64,000 bases of DNA from a bacterium (GCA_035307765.1 DATGHU010000041.1:62001-126000), one strand, 5' to 3'. Positions 9,223-18,248 are shown, numbered from the stretch's first letter. Numbers and translations: made by a program. The notes: generated from the sequence alone by a model not told the origin.

Positions 9223-10407
9223 GTGATTGTTCCCATCCTGATCCTCACCGCGGTCGCTTACTCCCTGACGAACTCCTTCATCAACCCGATCCTCGTTGAG
9301 GTGGCCCGCACCTTTCACGTCCCCGTGGGGGTGGCGGGCCAGGGTCGGACGGTGCTCAGCGCTGCCGGGGCCCTGGCCGCGTTCGCGGCCACGTTTCTGG
9401 CCGATCGGATCCCGCGGCGCCGCCAGCTGCTTTTCGGCGTCGGCGCGTTGGGGCTCGCGCACGTTGGGATGGGGTTGACGCACACGTTTGTCCTGTGGCT
9501 GATCCTCCAGGCTCTTGCCGGGATCGGGTCCGCGATCGTCGGGCTCGCCGGAACCGCGTCGGCGGGGGACTACTTCGACGAACCGACGCGAGGGGTGGCG
9601 ATGGGGTGGATCACGACCGGCTATCCGATCGCGTGGATCATCGGGCTGCCGCTCATCGGGTGGATCGCGGATGGATGGGGGTGGCGCGCCAGCTATCTTG
9701 TCGCCGGTGGTGGGCTCGCCGCGGCGGCGTTTCTCAGCGTCCTGATCGGCCTCCCCGCCCCCCGCCACCATTCCGCGTCGCTCGTGCACCACGTGGCCGG
9801 GTGGCGGGTGCTGCTGGCTCAGCCGACGGCGAGAGGCTGGGTGCTGGGGGAGCTGCTCTCCACCACCGCCTGGTCGGGGTTTCTCGTGTACGTCGGGGCG
9901 TTCTTCGCGCTCACCTACGGGCTCGCGCCGGGGAGGATCGGCCTCGTGGTGTCCGCCGCAGCGCTCTCGAGCGTGGTGGGCACGATGTCGTCCGGATGGG
10001 TGGGGAATCGGTGGGGACGGCGTCCGGTGCTCCTCGCGAGCACGCTGCTGGCCGCGGTGCTGATCGTGCCGGCGCTCGGCCTGCGCCTCTCTCCGCTCGG
10101 CAGCCTGATGCTGATCCTCCCGTACTACTTTACCAACAGCATCCGCTTTCCGACCTCGGGCACGATCGCGCTCTCGCTGCTGCCGGCCGCCCCGGGCACA
10201 ATGATGGCCGCCCGAGGCCTCACCATCACCACGGGAGGGATGGCCGGGGCGATCCTGGGAGGGGTGCTGCTCGAGCTCTCGGGGTTTCGCGCCGTCGGGA
10301 TCGCCTACGCCCTGCTCGCCCTCGCCGGGTGTGCGGTCTTCTGGCGGTTGATCCCTCGGGAGACGTCCTCGCCGGTTCTGCGCCTGCAGCGGGAGCCGGG
10401 GTCTTAA
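9223..10407 (+). CDS. MFS transporter
   Basis: A 394-residue, twelve-helix major facilitator beginning at GTG within a run that immediately forms helix 1 (VPILILTAVAYSLTNSFINPI). The loop after helix 2 has FLADRIPRRRQ, the usual MFS motif A, and it recurs in the second half as WVGNRWGRRPV. The substrate is unknown; the family is proton-driven. It is 81 bp downstream of guaB. A GGGAGG sequence lies too far upstream of the GTG to be its ribosome site, so the exact start is uncertain. It converges with the M28 peptidase gene on the opposite strand. Confidence 0.85.
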   Translation: MIVPILILTAVAYSLTNSFINPILVEVARTFHVPVGVAGQGRTVLSAAGALAAFAATFLADRIPRRRQLLFGVGALGLAHVGMGLTHTFVLWLILQALAGIGSAIVGLAGTASAGDYFDEPTRGVAMGWITTGYPIAWIIGLPLIGWIADGWGWRASYLVAGGGLAAAAFLSVLIGLPAPRHHSASLVHHVAGWRVLLAQPTARGWVLGELLSTTAWSGFLVYVGAFFALTYGLAPGRIGLVVSAAALSSVVGTMSSGWVGNRWGRRPVLLASTLLAAVLIVPALGLRLSPLGSLMLILPYYFTNSIRFPTSGTIALSLLPAAPGTMMAARGLTITTGGMAGAILGGVLLELSGFRAVGIAYALLALAGCAVFWRLIPRETSSPVLRLQREPGS

Positions 10408-10453
10408 CGAATCCGGCTCCCGCTACCGCTTCCCGCAGTTCGAAGCGAAGGCG

Positions 10454-12223
10454 CTATGCCCGTTCGTCGACTTTCTCCAGTGCCCGTTCGGCCGCGTCGG
10501 TGGCGGTGTTGATCGCAAGGGTCACCCGATTGCGGTCCCGGGTCAGCCGGGTCAGCAGCGTCAGATGGGGATCGGTCCCCTGCGGGAGCTTGCGCAGCTG
10601 CTCCGCCGGTTGCAGGACCGGGATCGGCGCGACCGGGACCGCCGGGTCATGGTCGAACGGCCCGGCGGCTGTATAATTGATCGGGATCAGGGCACGGCCG
10701 ATCCGGACAAGCGCGGCGTTCACGGCCGCGGCGGCGTCGCGCTGTTTCCGCGATCCCCGCCCCCGAAGCTCCCCCCCGATGCGGGCCGCGGCGGCCTGCA
10801 ATCGCGCCGCCGCCGCGGTGAAGCGATCCAGGGCTTCCAGGGGAGGTTTCATGTCGAACGCGTCGCCGGCCGCCTCCTGGATCCCGCGCAGGGTGTCCCG
10901 AAGCTCGACCGCGGTGTCCTCGTAGTTGAGCGGGAGAACCGGCGCGGTGCACCACGCCCACAGGGCCAGCGCGTAGACCTGCGCGTCGCGCTCGAGGTTG
11001 GCCTTGTCGATCTTGTCCATCGTATCTTCGGTGGTATGCCACCACCATCCCAGCCCGCCGTGGTGCGATGCGCCTCCCGTGAGCGTGGCGAGCGCGGCGC
11101 CGGTTTCGGACTCTTTCGGGGGCTGAGCGGAGATGTCGACGAACATTGACGGCAGGCCGATCCCCCAGAACGACTGATCCCCCATCCGGCTGATCCGCCG
11201 CCGCTGCAAATCCTGGCCGCTGACCTGCTTGACGCACCGGGCGGCGAGCGCCCACGTCTCAGCCATGGTCTGCGCCTCGCTGAGCACCGTCGCGCCCTTG
11301 CCCCCGGCGGAATCCACGTTGAGATGCAGCACGGCGTGGCGGTAGAGGTCCTCCCAGTGGTTGTCCGCGTACCAGGTCGACCCCGAGTACCGGCCGTGCG
11401 AGTGGCCGGACCAGAAGGCGAACCGGATGCCCCGCCGAAGCCGCTTCTGCTTTTTGCTGAAGATCCGCGCCATCTCCACCATCACCGCGTTGGCGCTTCC
11501 GTTGTCCATCGCCCCGTAATGCCAGGAGTCAACGTGGCCGCTGAACAGGACGAAGCGATCGGCCTCTTCCTGCCCCGGGAGATCGGCGACGAGCAGCGGC
11601 GTCTTCCGCCAGCGGGTGTCAACCGCCGCGTGCAGGCGGACGCGAAGATCCCCGGCGCGGGCTTGGGTGCGCAGGGCGTCCCCGTCCTCCCTGCGCACCG
11701 AGACGGCGACGATTTTTGGCAGCGCCCCGACGTTCTCGGGGGTGGGGGAGCCCCAGACGGTCGAGATGATCATCTCGTGCAGCTCGGGGGGATTGATGAA
11801 GATCACCCCGATCGCCCCGGCCTGCTCCGCGGCGCGGGCCCGCACGGGCATCGCCAGGCCGTCGATAAGGACGATCTTGCCCCGAACCTGAGGGCCGATG
11901 GCGCCGCCGGCGTCCACCACCGCCCCCTCGAGGCCGCCTGAGGGGGTAGAGGCTGAGAAGGCGTGGGTGATGCAATCCACCCGCCGGGGGGCCGGGGCGG
12001 CGATCTCCACTGAGGCGTTCCCCGGCCACGACACGAGCGCATCGTGCTGAAACCGGTGGACCGCCAGCCCGAAGCTTTTGAGGGTCGCCTCGAGATAGTC
12101 GAAGGCGAGACGTTCTTCGTCGCTTCCGGAAAGTCGGATCCACCGGGAGATCTCACGGGTGTAGGTCATCAGCTTCGATGCGGATACCGCGTCTTTGATC
12201 GACTGCTCGGGATCTCTCGGCAT
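10454..12223 (-). CDS. Divergent M28-fold peptidase with PA-like domain; altered metal-site glutamates
   Basis: I start at ATG 12223 (complement), which has AGGAGGGG 5-6 bp upstream. The 589-residue product has a PA-like insert (about 100-200) and then an M28 zinc-peptidase core: first ligands in FSGHVDSWHYGAMDNGS (His230, Asp240) and NVDSAGGKG (Asp304), and a late His in the GWWWHTTEDTMDK region. The usual Glu-Glu metal/base motif (seen as GEEEYGLYGS in the second M28 gene near 38 kb) is replaced here by WSGHSHGRYSGS (272-282). No signal peptide is visible. It is the last gene of a complete LIV operon, 126 bp after livM, so a role in hydrolysing an imported peptide or amide is likely. Confidence 0.85.
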   Translation of the reverse strand: MPRDPEQSIKDAVSASKLMTYTREISRWIRLSGSDEERLAFDYLEATLKSFGLAVHRFQHDALVSWPGNASVEIAAPAPRRVDCITHAFSASTPSGGLEGAVVDAGGAIGPQVRGKIVLIDGLAMPVRARAAEQAGAIGVIFINPPELHEMIISTVWGSPTPENVGALPKIVAVSVRREDGDALRTQARAGDLRVRLHAAVDTRWRKTPLLVADLPGQEEADRFVLFSGHVDSWHYGAMDNGSANAVMVEMARIFSKKQKRLRRGIRFAFWSGHSHGRYSGSTWYADNHWEDLYRHAVLHLNVDSAGGKGATVLSEAQTMAETWALAARCVKQVSGQDLQRRRISRMGDQSFWGIGLPSMFVDISAQPPKESETGAALATLTGGASHHGGLGWWWHTTEDTMDKIDKANLERDAQVYALALWAWCTAPVLPLNYEDTAVELRDTLRGIQEAAGDAFDMKPPLEALDRFTAAAARLQAAAARIGGELRGRGSRKQRDAAAAVNAALVRIGRALIPINYTAAGPFDHDPAVPVAPIPVLQPAEQLRKLPQGTDPHLTLLTRLTRDRNRVTLAINTATDAAERALEKVDERA

Positions 12224-12349
12224 GGCTCCCCTCCTGGTGCGAAATGCGGACCCTCGATCCATTCTCACCCGACGGCGATCGCTCCTGGCGCCGGGCCGGG
12301 CGAGAGCGGTGGCCGCCGCGCCCCCGCCGAAGGCCTGCGGGGCACCGCG

Positions 12350-13324
12350 CTAGCTCCCGTGGGTGGAGGCGGCCTCCTCGATCGAGGGAGCCGGTCCGGG
12401 CGTCGCCACGCTCCGGGATTGCAGGAGGCGTTCGATCGTGCCCACGATCCCCTGGCGAAAGATGAGGATGACCACGATGAAGATGGCACCGGTCACCACT
12501 CCCCAGGCATCGGTCCAGGTCGAGAGGAAGTCCCGCAGCAGCAGCACCAGCGCTGCGCCCACGAGCGGGCCGAGCCGGGTCGCCATGCCGCCGAGGAGGA
12601 CCATCACGACGACGGTACCCGATGTTGACCAATGCACGGCGTCCAGCGCGACAAACCCGTGGTTGATCACCCAGATCCCGCCGGCCAAGCCGGAGAGCGT
12701 GCAGGAGAGCACCGCGGCCAGCAATTTGAAGCGGCTCACCGCGTACCCGAGCGTCTGCGTCCGCACGTCGTTTTCGCGGATGGCGACGAGGACGCGGCCG
12801 AACGGCGAACGGACGATCCGCCAGCAGAGCAGCAGGCCGAGCGCCGCGAGGGGAAGGGCCGCGTAGTAGTAGGCGGTGGACGACGCGATGGGCAGCCCCC
12901 CGATCCCGATCCTCGGGATTCCCTGCACGCCGTTTTCGCCGCCCGTCAGCGAGCGCCACTCGTTGACGACGTAAAACACCATCTGGCCGAACGCCAGCGT
13001 GATCATCGCGAAATAGATCCCCCGGCGCCGGATCGCCAGCGCCATCAACGGGAGCCCCAGCGCTCCCCCGGCGAGCGCTCCGGCCAGGGCGTTCAGCGGG
13101 TAGGGTATGCCCGCGCGCAGTGCGAGGATCCCCGCCGTGTACGCCCCCACGCCGAAGTAGGCGGCGTGCCCGAACGACAGCAGGCCCGTATAACCGGTGA
13201 GGATGTCGAAGGACGCGGCGAACAGCGCCCACGCCAGGATGTCGGTGGCCAGCACCGGGTAAACCCGCATCGGCAATAGGAACCCCACCGCCAGCACCAG
13301 CGCCCAGCCGATCTTGCGGATCAT
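12350..13324 (-). CDS. Branched-chain amino acid/amide ABC transporter permease, LivM type
   Basis: A 324-residue polytopic protein. The LivM signature ASFDILTGYTGLLSFGHAAY is at residues 37-56, with the SKF-type loop (DAVHWSTSGTVVVMVLLGG) late in the protein. It begins 1 bp after the livH stop, so the two permeases are translationally coupled. It forms the importer channel with LivH and the LivG/LivF ATPases of the same operon. A charged, proline-rich tail of about 25 residues follows the last helix. Confidence 0.94.
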   Translation of the reverse strand: MIRKIGWALVLAVGFLLPMRVYPVLATDILAWALFAASFDILTGYTGLLSFGHAAYFGVGAYTAGILALRAGIPYPLNALAGALAGGALGLPLMALAIRRRGIYFAMITLAFGQMVFYVVNEWRSLTGGENGVQGIPRIGIGGLPIASSTAYYYAALPLAALGLLLCWRIVRSPFGRVLVAIRENDVRTQTLGYAVSRFKLLAAVLSCTLSGLAGGIWVINHGFVALDAVHWSTSGTVVVMVLLGGMATRLGPLVGAALVLLLRDFLSTWTDAWGVVTGAIFIVVILIFRQGIVGTIERLLQSRSVATPGPAPSIEEAASTHGS

Positions 13325-13325
13325 C

Positions 13326-14195
13326 TTACCCGGCCTCCAGGCTGCCGAACAGGCCGGAGGGTCGCAGCAGCAGGACGAACGCCATCAGGACGAAGACGAG
13401 CAAGTTGGCAGCCGGCGGGTAGTACACAGCGCCCAGGGCGGAGATGACCCCCACCAGGAACCCCGTGACCACCGATCCGAGGATCGAGCCCATCCCGCCG
13501 ATCACCACGATCGCAAACGTGGTGATGATCAGATCCGCCCCCATCAGGGGGGAGATGTTCCGCATCGGGGCGGCCAGCACACCGGCTAGCCCGGCCAGCG
13601 CCACCCCGAAGGCGAAGACCAGCGGGATCCAGCGGTCGACATCGACCCCGAGCGCCCGAGTAAGAATAGGGTTCTCCGTCGACGCCCGGATGATCATCCC
13701 GACGCGGGTGCGCTCGATCAGCCACCACGTGCCCAGGCAGATCGCGATCGAGAACCCCAGGACGAACAGGCGGTAGATCGGGAAGAACATGAAGCCGATC
13801 AAGACCACCCCTCCCAGCTGATCGGGGATGCCGTAGGGGACTCCCTGCACCCCGAAGCGCAGCCGCATCGCGTCCTGGATGGCGAGGGTCAGCCCGAAGG
13901 TGAGCAGCAGGTTGTAGAGCAGGTCGAGGTCGTACAGCCGCCGGAGCAGGGTGCGCTCGAGCACGTACCCCACCGCGGCGACGGCGATGGGGGAGATAAT
14001 CAGGGCCCACCAAAACGAAACCCCCAGCTGGACCCCCAGCAGGTAGGCCCCGAATGCCCCGAGCATGTAAAGCGCGCCGTGCATGAAGTTGACGACGCGG
14101 AGCATGCCGAAAATGACCGCGAGCCCTAGGCTCAACAGCGCGTAGAACGCGCCGTTGATCAGCCCGTTGAAGACCTGGACGAGGACCGTTCCCAT
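13326..14195 (-). CDS. Branched-chain amino acid/amide ABC transporter permease, LivH type
   Basis: A 289-residue protein with the LivH start FNGLINGAFYALLSLGLAVIFG and a GGMGSILGSVVTGFLVG loop late in the sequence, where the ATPase docks. The ATG has a GGGGAT-like ribosome site. It sits between the binding protein and livM; a strong stem-loop in the gap after the binding-protein gene may set lower permease levels. Import direction and partner subunits follow from the family. Confidence 0.94.
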   Translation of the reverse strand: MGTVLVQVFNGLINGAFYALLSLGLAVIFGMLRVVNFMHGALYMLGAFGAYLLGVQLGVSFWWALIISPIAVAAVGYVLERTLLRRLYDLDLLYNLLLTFGLTLAIQDAMRLRFGVQGVPYGIPDQLGGVVLIGFMFFPIYRLFVLGFSIAICLGTWWLIERTRVGMIIRASTENPILTRALGVDVDRWIPLVFAFGVALAGLAGVLAAPMRNISPLMGADLIITTFAIVVIGGMGSILGSVVTGFLVGVISALGAVYYPPAANLLVFVLMAFVLLLRPSGLFGSLEAG

Positions 14196-14217
14196 CGGAT
14201 CCCCGGTTCGTGGGGTG

Positions 14218-14248
14218 GGGGGAAGGCGCCGTGCTGGCGCCCTCCCCC
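14218..14248 (-). other. Strong intercistronic stem-loop between binding-protein and livH genes
   Basis: Arms GGGGGAAGGCGCC (14218-14230) and GGCGCCCTCCCCC (14236-14248) pair over 13 positions with one mismatch around a 5-base loop GTGCT. It lies just after the binding-protein stop on the transcribed (minus) strand. No T-run follows. Such hairpins commonly protect the upstream mRNA from 3' decay, giving more binding protein than permease. Confidence 0.6.
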
Positions 14249-14272
14249 GCGCCCCTCAGCGCGCGCGACCGC

Positions 14273-15526
14273 TCATCGCGCCATGTTGCAGTGGTTCTGG
14301 CTCAGCGGCTGGAACGCTTGACCCGCTGGAATCGTCTGGACGATCTTTGCGTAGTCCCCGGGTTCCTTGATCTCGCTCGGGGCCCTGACCTGCGCCAGGT
14401 ACACATCGTGGAGCAAGACGTGATCCTGCTTGCGGATCTCGGCGTGGCGGGCAAAGAAATCGTTGAACTTGTACCCTTCCAGCTTGGCGACGACCTTGTC
14501 CGGGTCATCGGTACCGGCCCGCCGAACCGCTTCCAGGTACTGCCAGGTGGCGGAGTAATCCCCCGCCATCGCAAAGGTCGGACGGACCTTCGTCCGGGCG
14601 AAGAACTCGTCGGCCCAGGTTCGCGCCTGCGGATCCATGTTCCAGGCCCACGCAGTCGTGTACAGGGTCCCCTGGAGCGCCGCCGGGGTGAGCGAGGTGA
14701 TATCGGAGTCGAAGAGCAGGCCGATCGCCAGGTGAATCCCCTGCTTGCTGAGCCCGAACTCGTTATACTGCTTGACCAGGTTGACGAGATCCTGGCCGGC
14801 CTGCATCGCACCGATCACCTGGAGCTGTGGCGCCAACGTTCGTGCCTTGATCAGGAAGGTGGAGAAATCCTCCGTCTCGTTCGGGAAGGGGGTGGGATCG
14901 CTGAGCATGACCTTGCCGCCCGCCTTTTGGATCGCGGCGGTGAACGACTTGTTCATATCCTGACCGAAGGCGTAGTTGGGGTAGAGGATATACCACTGCT
15001 TCCCGATTTTCTGGGTGACCGGGTTCGCGGTGCCGTTCGCCAGCATGTAGGTGTCGTACCCGTAGTGGAAGGTGTACTTGTTGCAGTCTTCGTTCGAGAG
15101 CGCCGTCGTCGCCGGGCCGATCCCGAAGAACAGCCGGTGCTTCTGCGCCGCGACGTGGGCGATGGCGATGCCGACCGAGGAGGTCGGCACGTCGATCACC
15201 GCGTTGGCGTTGTCGCGGTCGTAGAACTCCGCCGCCTTGGAAGCGCCCACGTCGGGTTTATTCTGATGGTCCGCGGACAGCACCTCGATCGCGCCGCCGA
15301 TCGCGTTCTGCCCGTACTTTTTCACGTAGTCTTCGGTGGCCATCTTGACCGCCTCGACGCCGTTCTTGCCGGAGATATCCGCGTAGACCCCCGACTGGTC
15401 GTTGATGACCGCCAGCACAATCTTGCCGTGCGTCAACTGGACCGCCCCCTGGCCGGCCGCCGGCTGCCAGCCCGACAGCCCGAGGCCGATCGCGAGTGCG
15501 CAGACCACCGCTCCCCACCGTTTCAT
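14273..15526 (-). CDS. LIV-type ABC transporter substrate-binding protein
   Basis: I start at the ATG ending at 15526, with GGAGGTGGGAG just upstream and a clear signal peptide (VVCALAIGLGLSGWQPAAG, cleavage near residue 25). The 417-residue product is a type I periplasmic binding protein of the Peripla_BP_6 family; the segment ISGKNGVEAVKMATEDY follows the first strand, and QVIGAMQAGQDLVNLVKQY lies in the second lobe. It captures an amino acid, amide or short-chain acid for the LivHMGF complex of the same operon. The ligand is not determined by the sequence. It is 50 bp downstream of livF. Confidence 0.92.
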   Translation of the reverse strand: MKRWGAVVCALAIGLGLSGWQPAAGQGAVQLTHGKIVLAVINDQSGVYADISGKNGVEAVKMATEDYVKKYGQNAIGGAIEVLSADHQNKPDVGASKAAEFYDRDNANAVIDVPTSSVGIAIAHVAAQKHRLFFGIGPATTALSNEDCNKYTFHYGYDTYMLANGTANPVTQKIGKQWYILYPNYAFGQDMNKSFTAAIQKAGGKVMLSDPTPFPNETEDFSTFLIKARTLAPQLQVIGAMQAGQDLVNLVKQYNEFGLSKQGIHLAIGLLFDSDITSLTPAALQGTLYTTAWAWNMDPQARTWADEFFARTKVRPTFAMAGDYSATWQYLEAVRRAGTDDPDKVVAKLEGYKFNDFFARHAEIRKQDHVLLHDVYLAQVRAPSEIKEPGDYAKIVQTIPAGQAFQPLSQNHCNMAR

Positions 15527-15542
15527 TCTCCCACCTCCGTTT

Positions 15543-15556
15543 GGGGGCGCGCCCCC
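15543..15556. repeat. GC palindrome upstream of LIV binding-protein gene
   Basis: GGGGGCGCGCCCCC is a perfect 14-bp palindrome in the 50-bp gap between livF and the binding-protein gene, just upstream of the latter's ribosome site. It resembles the palindrome at 2582-2597. It could form a small hairpin in the leader of the binding-protein cistron. Confidence 0.45.
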
Positions 15557-15576
15557 CCTACTGCCGCGCTCGGCGC

Positions 15577-16269
15577 TCACACGCCGAGGTATTCGAGTAG
15601 TTCTCGCTCTTGCCGCACCACTTCCTGGTTGGAGAGGTTCCTCACCGTTCTGCCGTTGACGATCAAGTGGTGCGAATCGGCCACGGTCGTCGCGAAGCGG
15701 AGGTTTTGCTCGACCAGCAGGATGGTCAGGCCGTTTGCCTTGATCTCCTTGAGGACCTCGCCGACTCGCTCCACCAAAAGCGGAGCCAATCCCTCGGTGG
15801 GCTCGTCCAGCAGGAGGATCCGTGCGCCCATCCGCAGGACCCGTGCGATGGCGAGCATCTGTTGCTCGCCCCCGGAGAGCTTTGTGCCGGCGTAGGCCGC
15901 CCGCGCCTTCAGGAGCGGAAAGACCGAGAAAATCTTGTCCAAGCTCCACGAGGCCGCTGAGACGATCGGAGGGAGGAGGAGGTTCTCCATCACAGAGAGC
16001 GTGCTGTAGATACCGCGATCGTCCTGCACCCATCCGATTCCCAACCGTGCGATCTGTTGGGGCGGGAGGTGACTGATGTCGTGCCCGTCCAGCATGATCC
16101 GGCCGCGCTTCTGCCGATGAATTCCCATCACACACTTAAGCGTCGTGGTCTTCCCCATGCCGTTGCGGCCCACCAGCGTGGCGACCTCGCCGTCCCGGAC
16201 CTCCAGGTCGACGCCCTGGAGGACTTGGCTCTCCCCGTACCAGGCCTGGAGGCCTTCCACGGCGAGCAT
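15577..16269 (-). CDS. livF: LIV ABC transporter ATP-binding protein, LivF type
   Basis: A 230-residue ABC ATPase. Walker A is GRNGMGKTT (about 34-42), the signature is LSGGEQQMLAIAR, and Walker B is ILLLDEPTEGLAP followed by the H-loop region. The short length, the start LAVEGLQAWYGESQVLQGV and the ending typical of LivF separate it from LivG. It begins directly after the livG stop with no gap. It powers import through LivH/LivM from the cytoplasmic face. Confidence 0.95.
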   Translation of the reverse strand: MLAVEGLQAWYGESQVLQGVDLEVRDGEVATLVGRNGMGKTTTLKCVMGIHRQKRGRIMLDGHDISHLPPQQIARLGIGWVQDDRGIYSTLSVMENLLLPPIVSAASWSLDKIFSVFPLLKARAAYAGTKLSGGEQQMLAIARVLRMGARILLLDEPTEGLAPLLVERVGEVLKEIKANGLTILLVEQNLRFATTVADSHHLIVNGRTVRNLSNQEVVRQERELLEYLGV

Positions 16270-17025
16270 CTACGCCGCGCCCCCCAGGTAGGCTTCGATC
16301 ACGTGCCGGTTGGTCCTCAGCTCCTCGTACGTCCCTTCGGCCAGCACTCGGCCGTGCTGCAGGACCGTGATGCGCTGGGACACGGCGGCGACGACCCCCA
16401 TGTTGTGCTCGACCAGCACGACCGTGCGGTCCTTGGCGATCCGGCGGATCGGATCCACCACCCGCGAGACATCCTCAAGGCTCAGGCCGGCCGTGGGCTC
16501 GTCGAGGAGAAGGAGCTTGGGGCGGAGGGCCAAAGTCAAGCCGATTTCCAGGACCCGTTTCTGGCCGTAGGAAAGGGCGAGGACCTGGCGGGTCGCGAGT
16601 TCGGCGAGGCCGACCGACCCGAGGATCTCCCTGGCTTCATCGGAAAACTGGTCGAGGATCCGGTCAGACCTCCAGAACGCGTACCCGAGCGAGGTGCCGG
16701 CCTGGAGGGCCAGCCGGACGTTGTCGAGGAGGGTGAGGTGCGGGAAGACGCTCGAGATCTGGAACGACCGGGCGACGCCGAGGCGGGCGATCCGATACGG
16801 AGGGGCCCCGGTGATCTCCTGGCCCGCGAACAGGATCTGGCCTCGGGTCGGGACGAGCAGGCCGCTGAGCAGGTTGAAGAGGGTGGTTTTGCCGGCGCCG
16901 TTGGGGCCGATGACGGCGTGGATCGTCCCTTCCTGGACCCGCAGATCGAGGCCGTCCAGGGCGCGGAACCCCCGAAAATCCATCGTGAGATTCTTGGTTT
17001 CCAGGATCGCCGCAGCGGTCGCCAT
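16270..17025 (-). CDS. livG: LIV ABC transporter ATP-binding protein, LivG type
   Basis: A 251-residue ABC ATPase: Walker A GPNGAGKTT, Walker B LLLLDEPTAGLS. The LivG-type insertion after Walker A (ITGAPPYRIARLGVARSFQ) is clear. The signature loop reads LSYGQKRVLEIG, typical of this subfamily where Y replaces the second G. It is the first gene of the five-gene LIV operon that ends in the M28 peptidase gene. The 80 bp between it and the downstream end of the AI-2E gene should hold the promoter, but I see no convincing boxes. Confidence 0.95.
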   Translation of the reverse strand: MATAAAILETKNLTMDFRGFRALDGLDLRVQEGTIHAVIGPNGAGKTTLFNLLSGLLVPTRGQILFAGQEITGAPPYRIARLGVARSFQISSVFPHLTLLDNVRLALQAGTSLGYAFWRSDRILDQFSDEAREILGSVGLAELATRQVLALSYGQKRVLEIGLTLALRPKLLLLDEPTAGLSLEDVSRVVDPIRRIAKDRTVVLVEHNMGVVAAVSQRITVLQHGRVLAEGTYEELRTNRHVIEAYLGGAA

Positions 17026-17105
17026 GGACGGATCCCAAACCCGTGCACGGAGAATTAGCAGTCGTCCGCGGCAATCCCTTCAGCCGGCGGGAGGCCCTCC
17101 CGTCC

Positions 17106-18185
17106 TTACGGGCCGGGCGGGTCGTCGGGGGCGGGGGCAGCGTCGGGAAGGATTTCCATCACGGTTTCGGCGACGATGACCTGCAGCGCCGCCGCCACCG
17201 GTACGGCCAGGAGGCCGCCGAGGATTCCCAACAGTTTGATCCCGGTCAACAGGGCGACGAGGGTGAGGATGGGGGAGAGCCCGACGACGTGCCCCATGAT
17301 ATTCGGAACGAGGATGTGGGGCTCGACATTGAGGATGACCACGTAGAAGATGACCACGCCGATCAGCTGCCAGGGTTGCTGCGACAGCGCGATCAGAATG
17401 GCCACGACGGCGCCCAGGGTCGGACCGACCATCGGGATCAACTCGCCGATCCCGGCGACGATGCCGAGGAGCAGCGGGTACGGCATCCTGAGGAGGGAAA
17501 GGCCGATCACGACCGGGGCGGCGACCGAGAACGACAGCAGGAGTTGCGCCCGCAGCCACCCGCCGAATTTCTTGCCGATGCGGGCAAGCACCCGATCCAC
17601 CCGGGGCCGTTCGCTTGGGGGAAAGAGGGCGAGGAACCCGCGCTTGATTGACACGCCTTCCAGCAGCATATAGAAGGTGAAGACTAGCACCGTGATCACC
17701 GCGGCGAAGCCCCCGAGGAGCCGGAACGCCACCCCCGCGGCCTCCGGGCCGAACTTCGTCAGGCCGGCAACGTGCGAGGGGAGGCGGTTGATCTCGCCGG
17801 TTAGATCTGGTACCCACGGCCAGCGGCTCCGAACGTCGGCCAGCCAGCGCTCGCTGCGCGCCGTGAACTGCGGCAGTTGCTGGACGAACCGGCTCGTCTC
17901 GTTCACCGCGGGGATGAGGATGATCGCCAGGATCATCAAGATCGCCGCGAACATCGCCAGGTACAGGACGAAGATGGCCACGCCGCGCGAGAGGCGCACT
18001 CCGCCCGGGATTCGCCAGCGTTCCACCAGGCTCACCAGCGGCCCGAACCCGGCAGCAAGGATCGCCGAGATGAGCAAGACGACGAGGACCTCGGTGATTT
18101 GGCTGATGACCCAGACGAGGAACCAGGCGACGATGATCAACGCGAGAACCGTGACGGTCCGGCCGACCAGTTCCCTCTGCGTCAC
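17106..18185 (-). CDS. AI-2E family transporter (PF01594-type permease)
   Basis: A 359-residue membrane protein starting at GTG. It has the family plan: two N-terminal helices (LALIIVAWFLVWVISQITEVLVVLLISAILA is split around a loop), a long amphipathic region with LVSLVERWRIPGGVRLSRG, then a cluster of C-terminal helices including the PYPLLLGIVAGIGELIPMVGP motif, the family hallmark. Members include putative autoinducer-2 exporters and Na+/H+ antiporters, so function is only class-level. An acidic-proline tail closes the protein. It stands alone between two minus-strand genes. Confidence 0.87.
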   Translation of the reverse strand: MTQRELVGRTVTVLALIIVAWFLVWVISQITEVLVVLLISAILAAGFGPLVSLVERWRIPGGVRLSRGVAIFVLYLAMFAAILMILAIILIPAVNETSRFVQQLPQFTARSERWLADVRSRWPWVPDLTGEINRLPSHVAGLTKFGPEAAGVAFRLLGGFAAVITVLVFTFYMLLEGVSIKRGFLALFPPSERPRVDRVLARIGKKFGGWLRAQLLLSFSVAAPVVIGLSLLRMPYPLLLGIVAGIGELIPMVGPTLGAVVAILIALSQQPWQLIGVVIFYVVILNVEPHILVPNIMGHVVGLSPILTLVALLTGIKLLGILGGLLAVPVAAALQVIVAETVMEILPDAAPAPDDPPGP

Positions 18186-18248
18186 CGCGTCACCCCTGTG
18201 AGCATCGTCAACGGGCGGTGATATCTCTCGGACGAACGAGCCGTCGCC

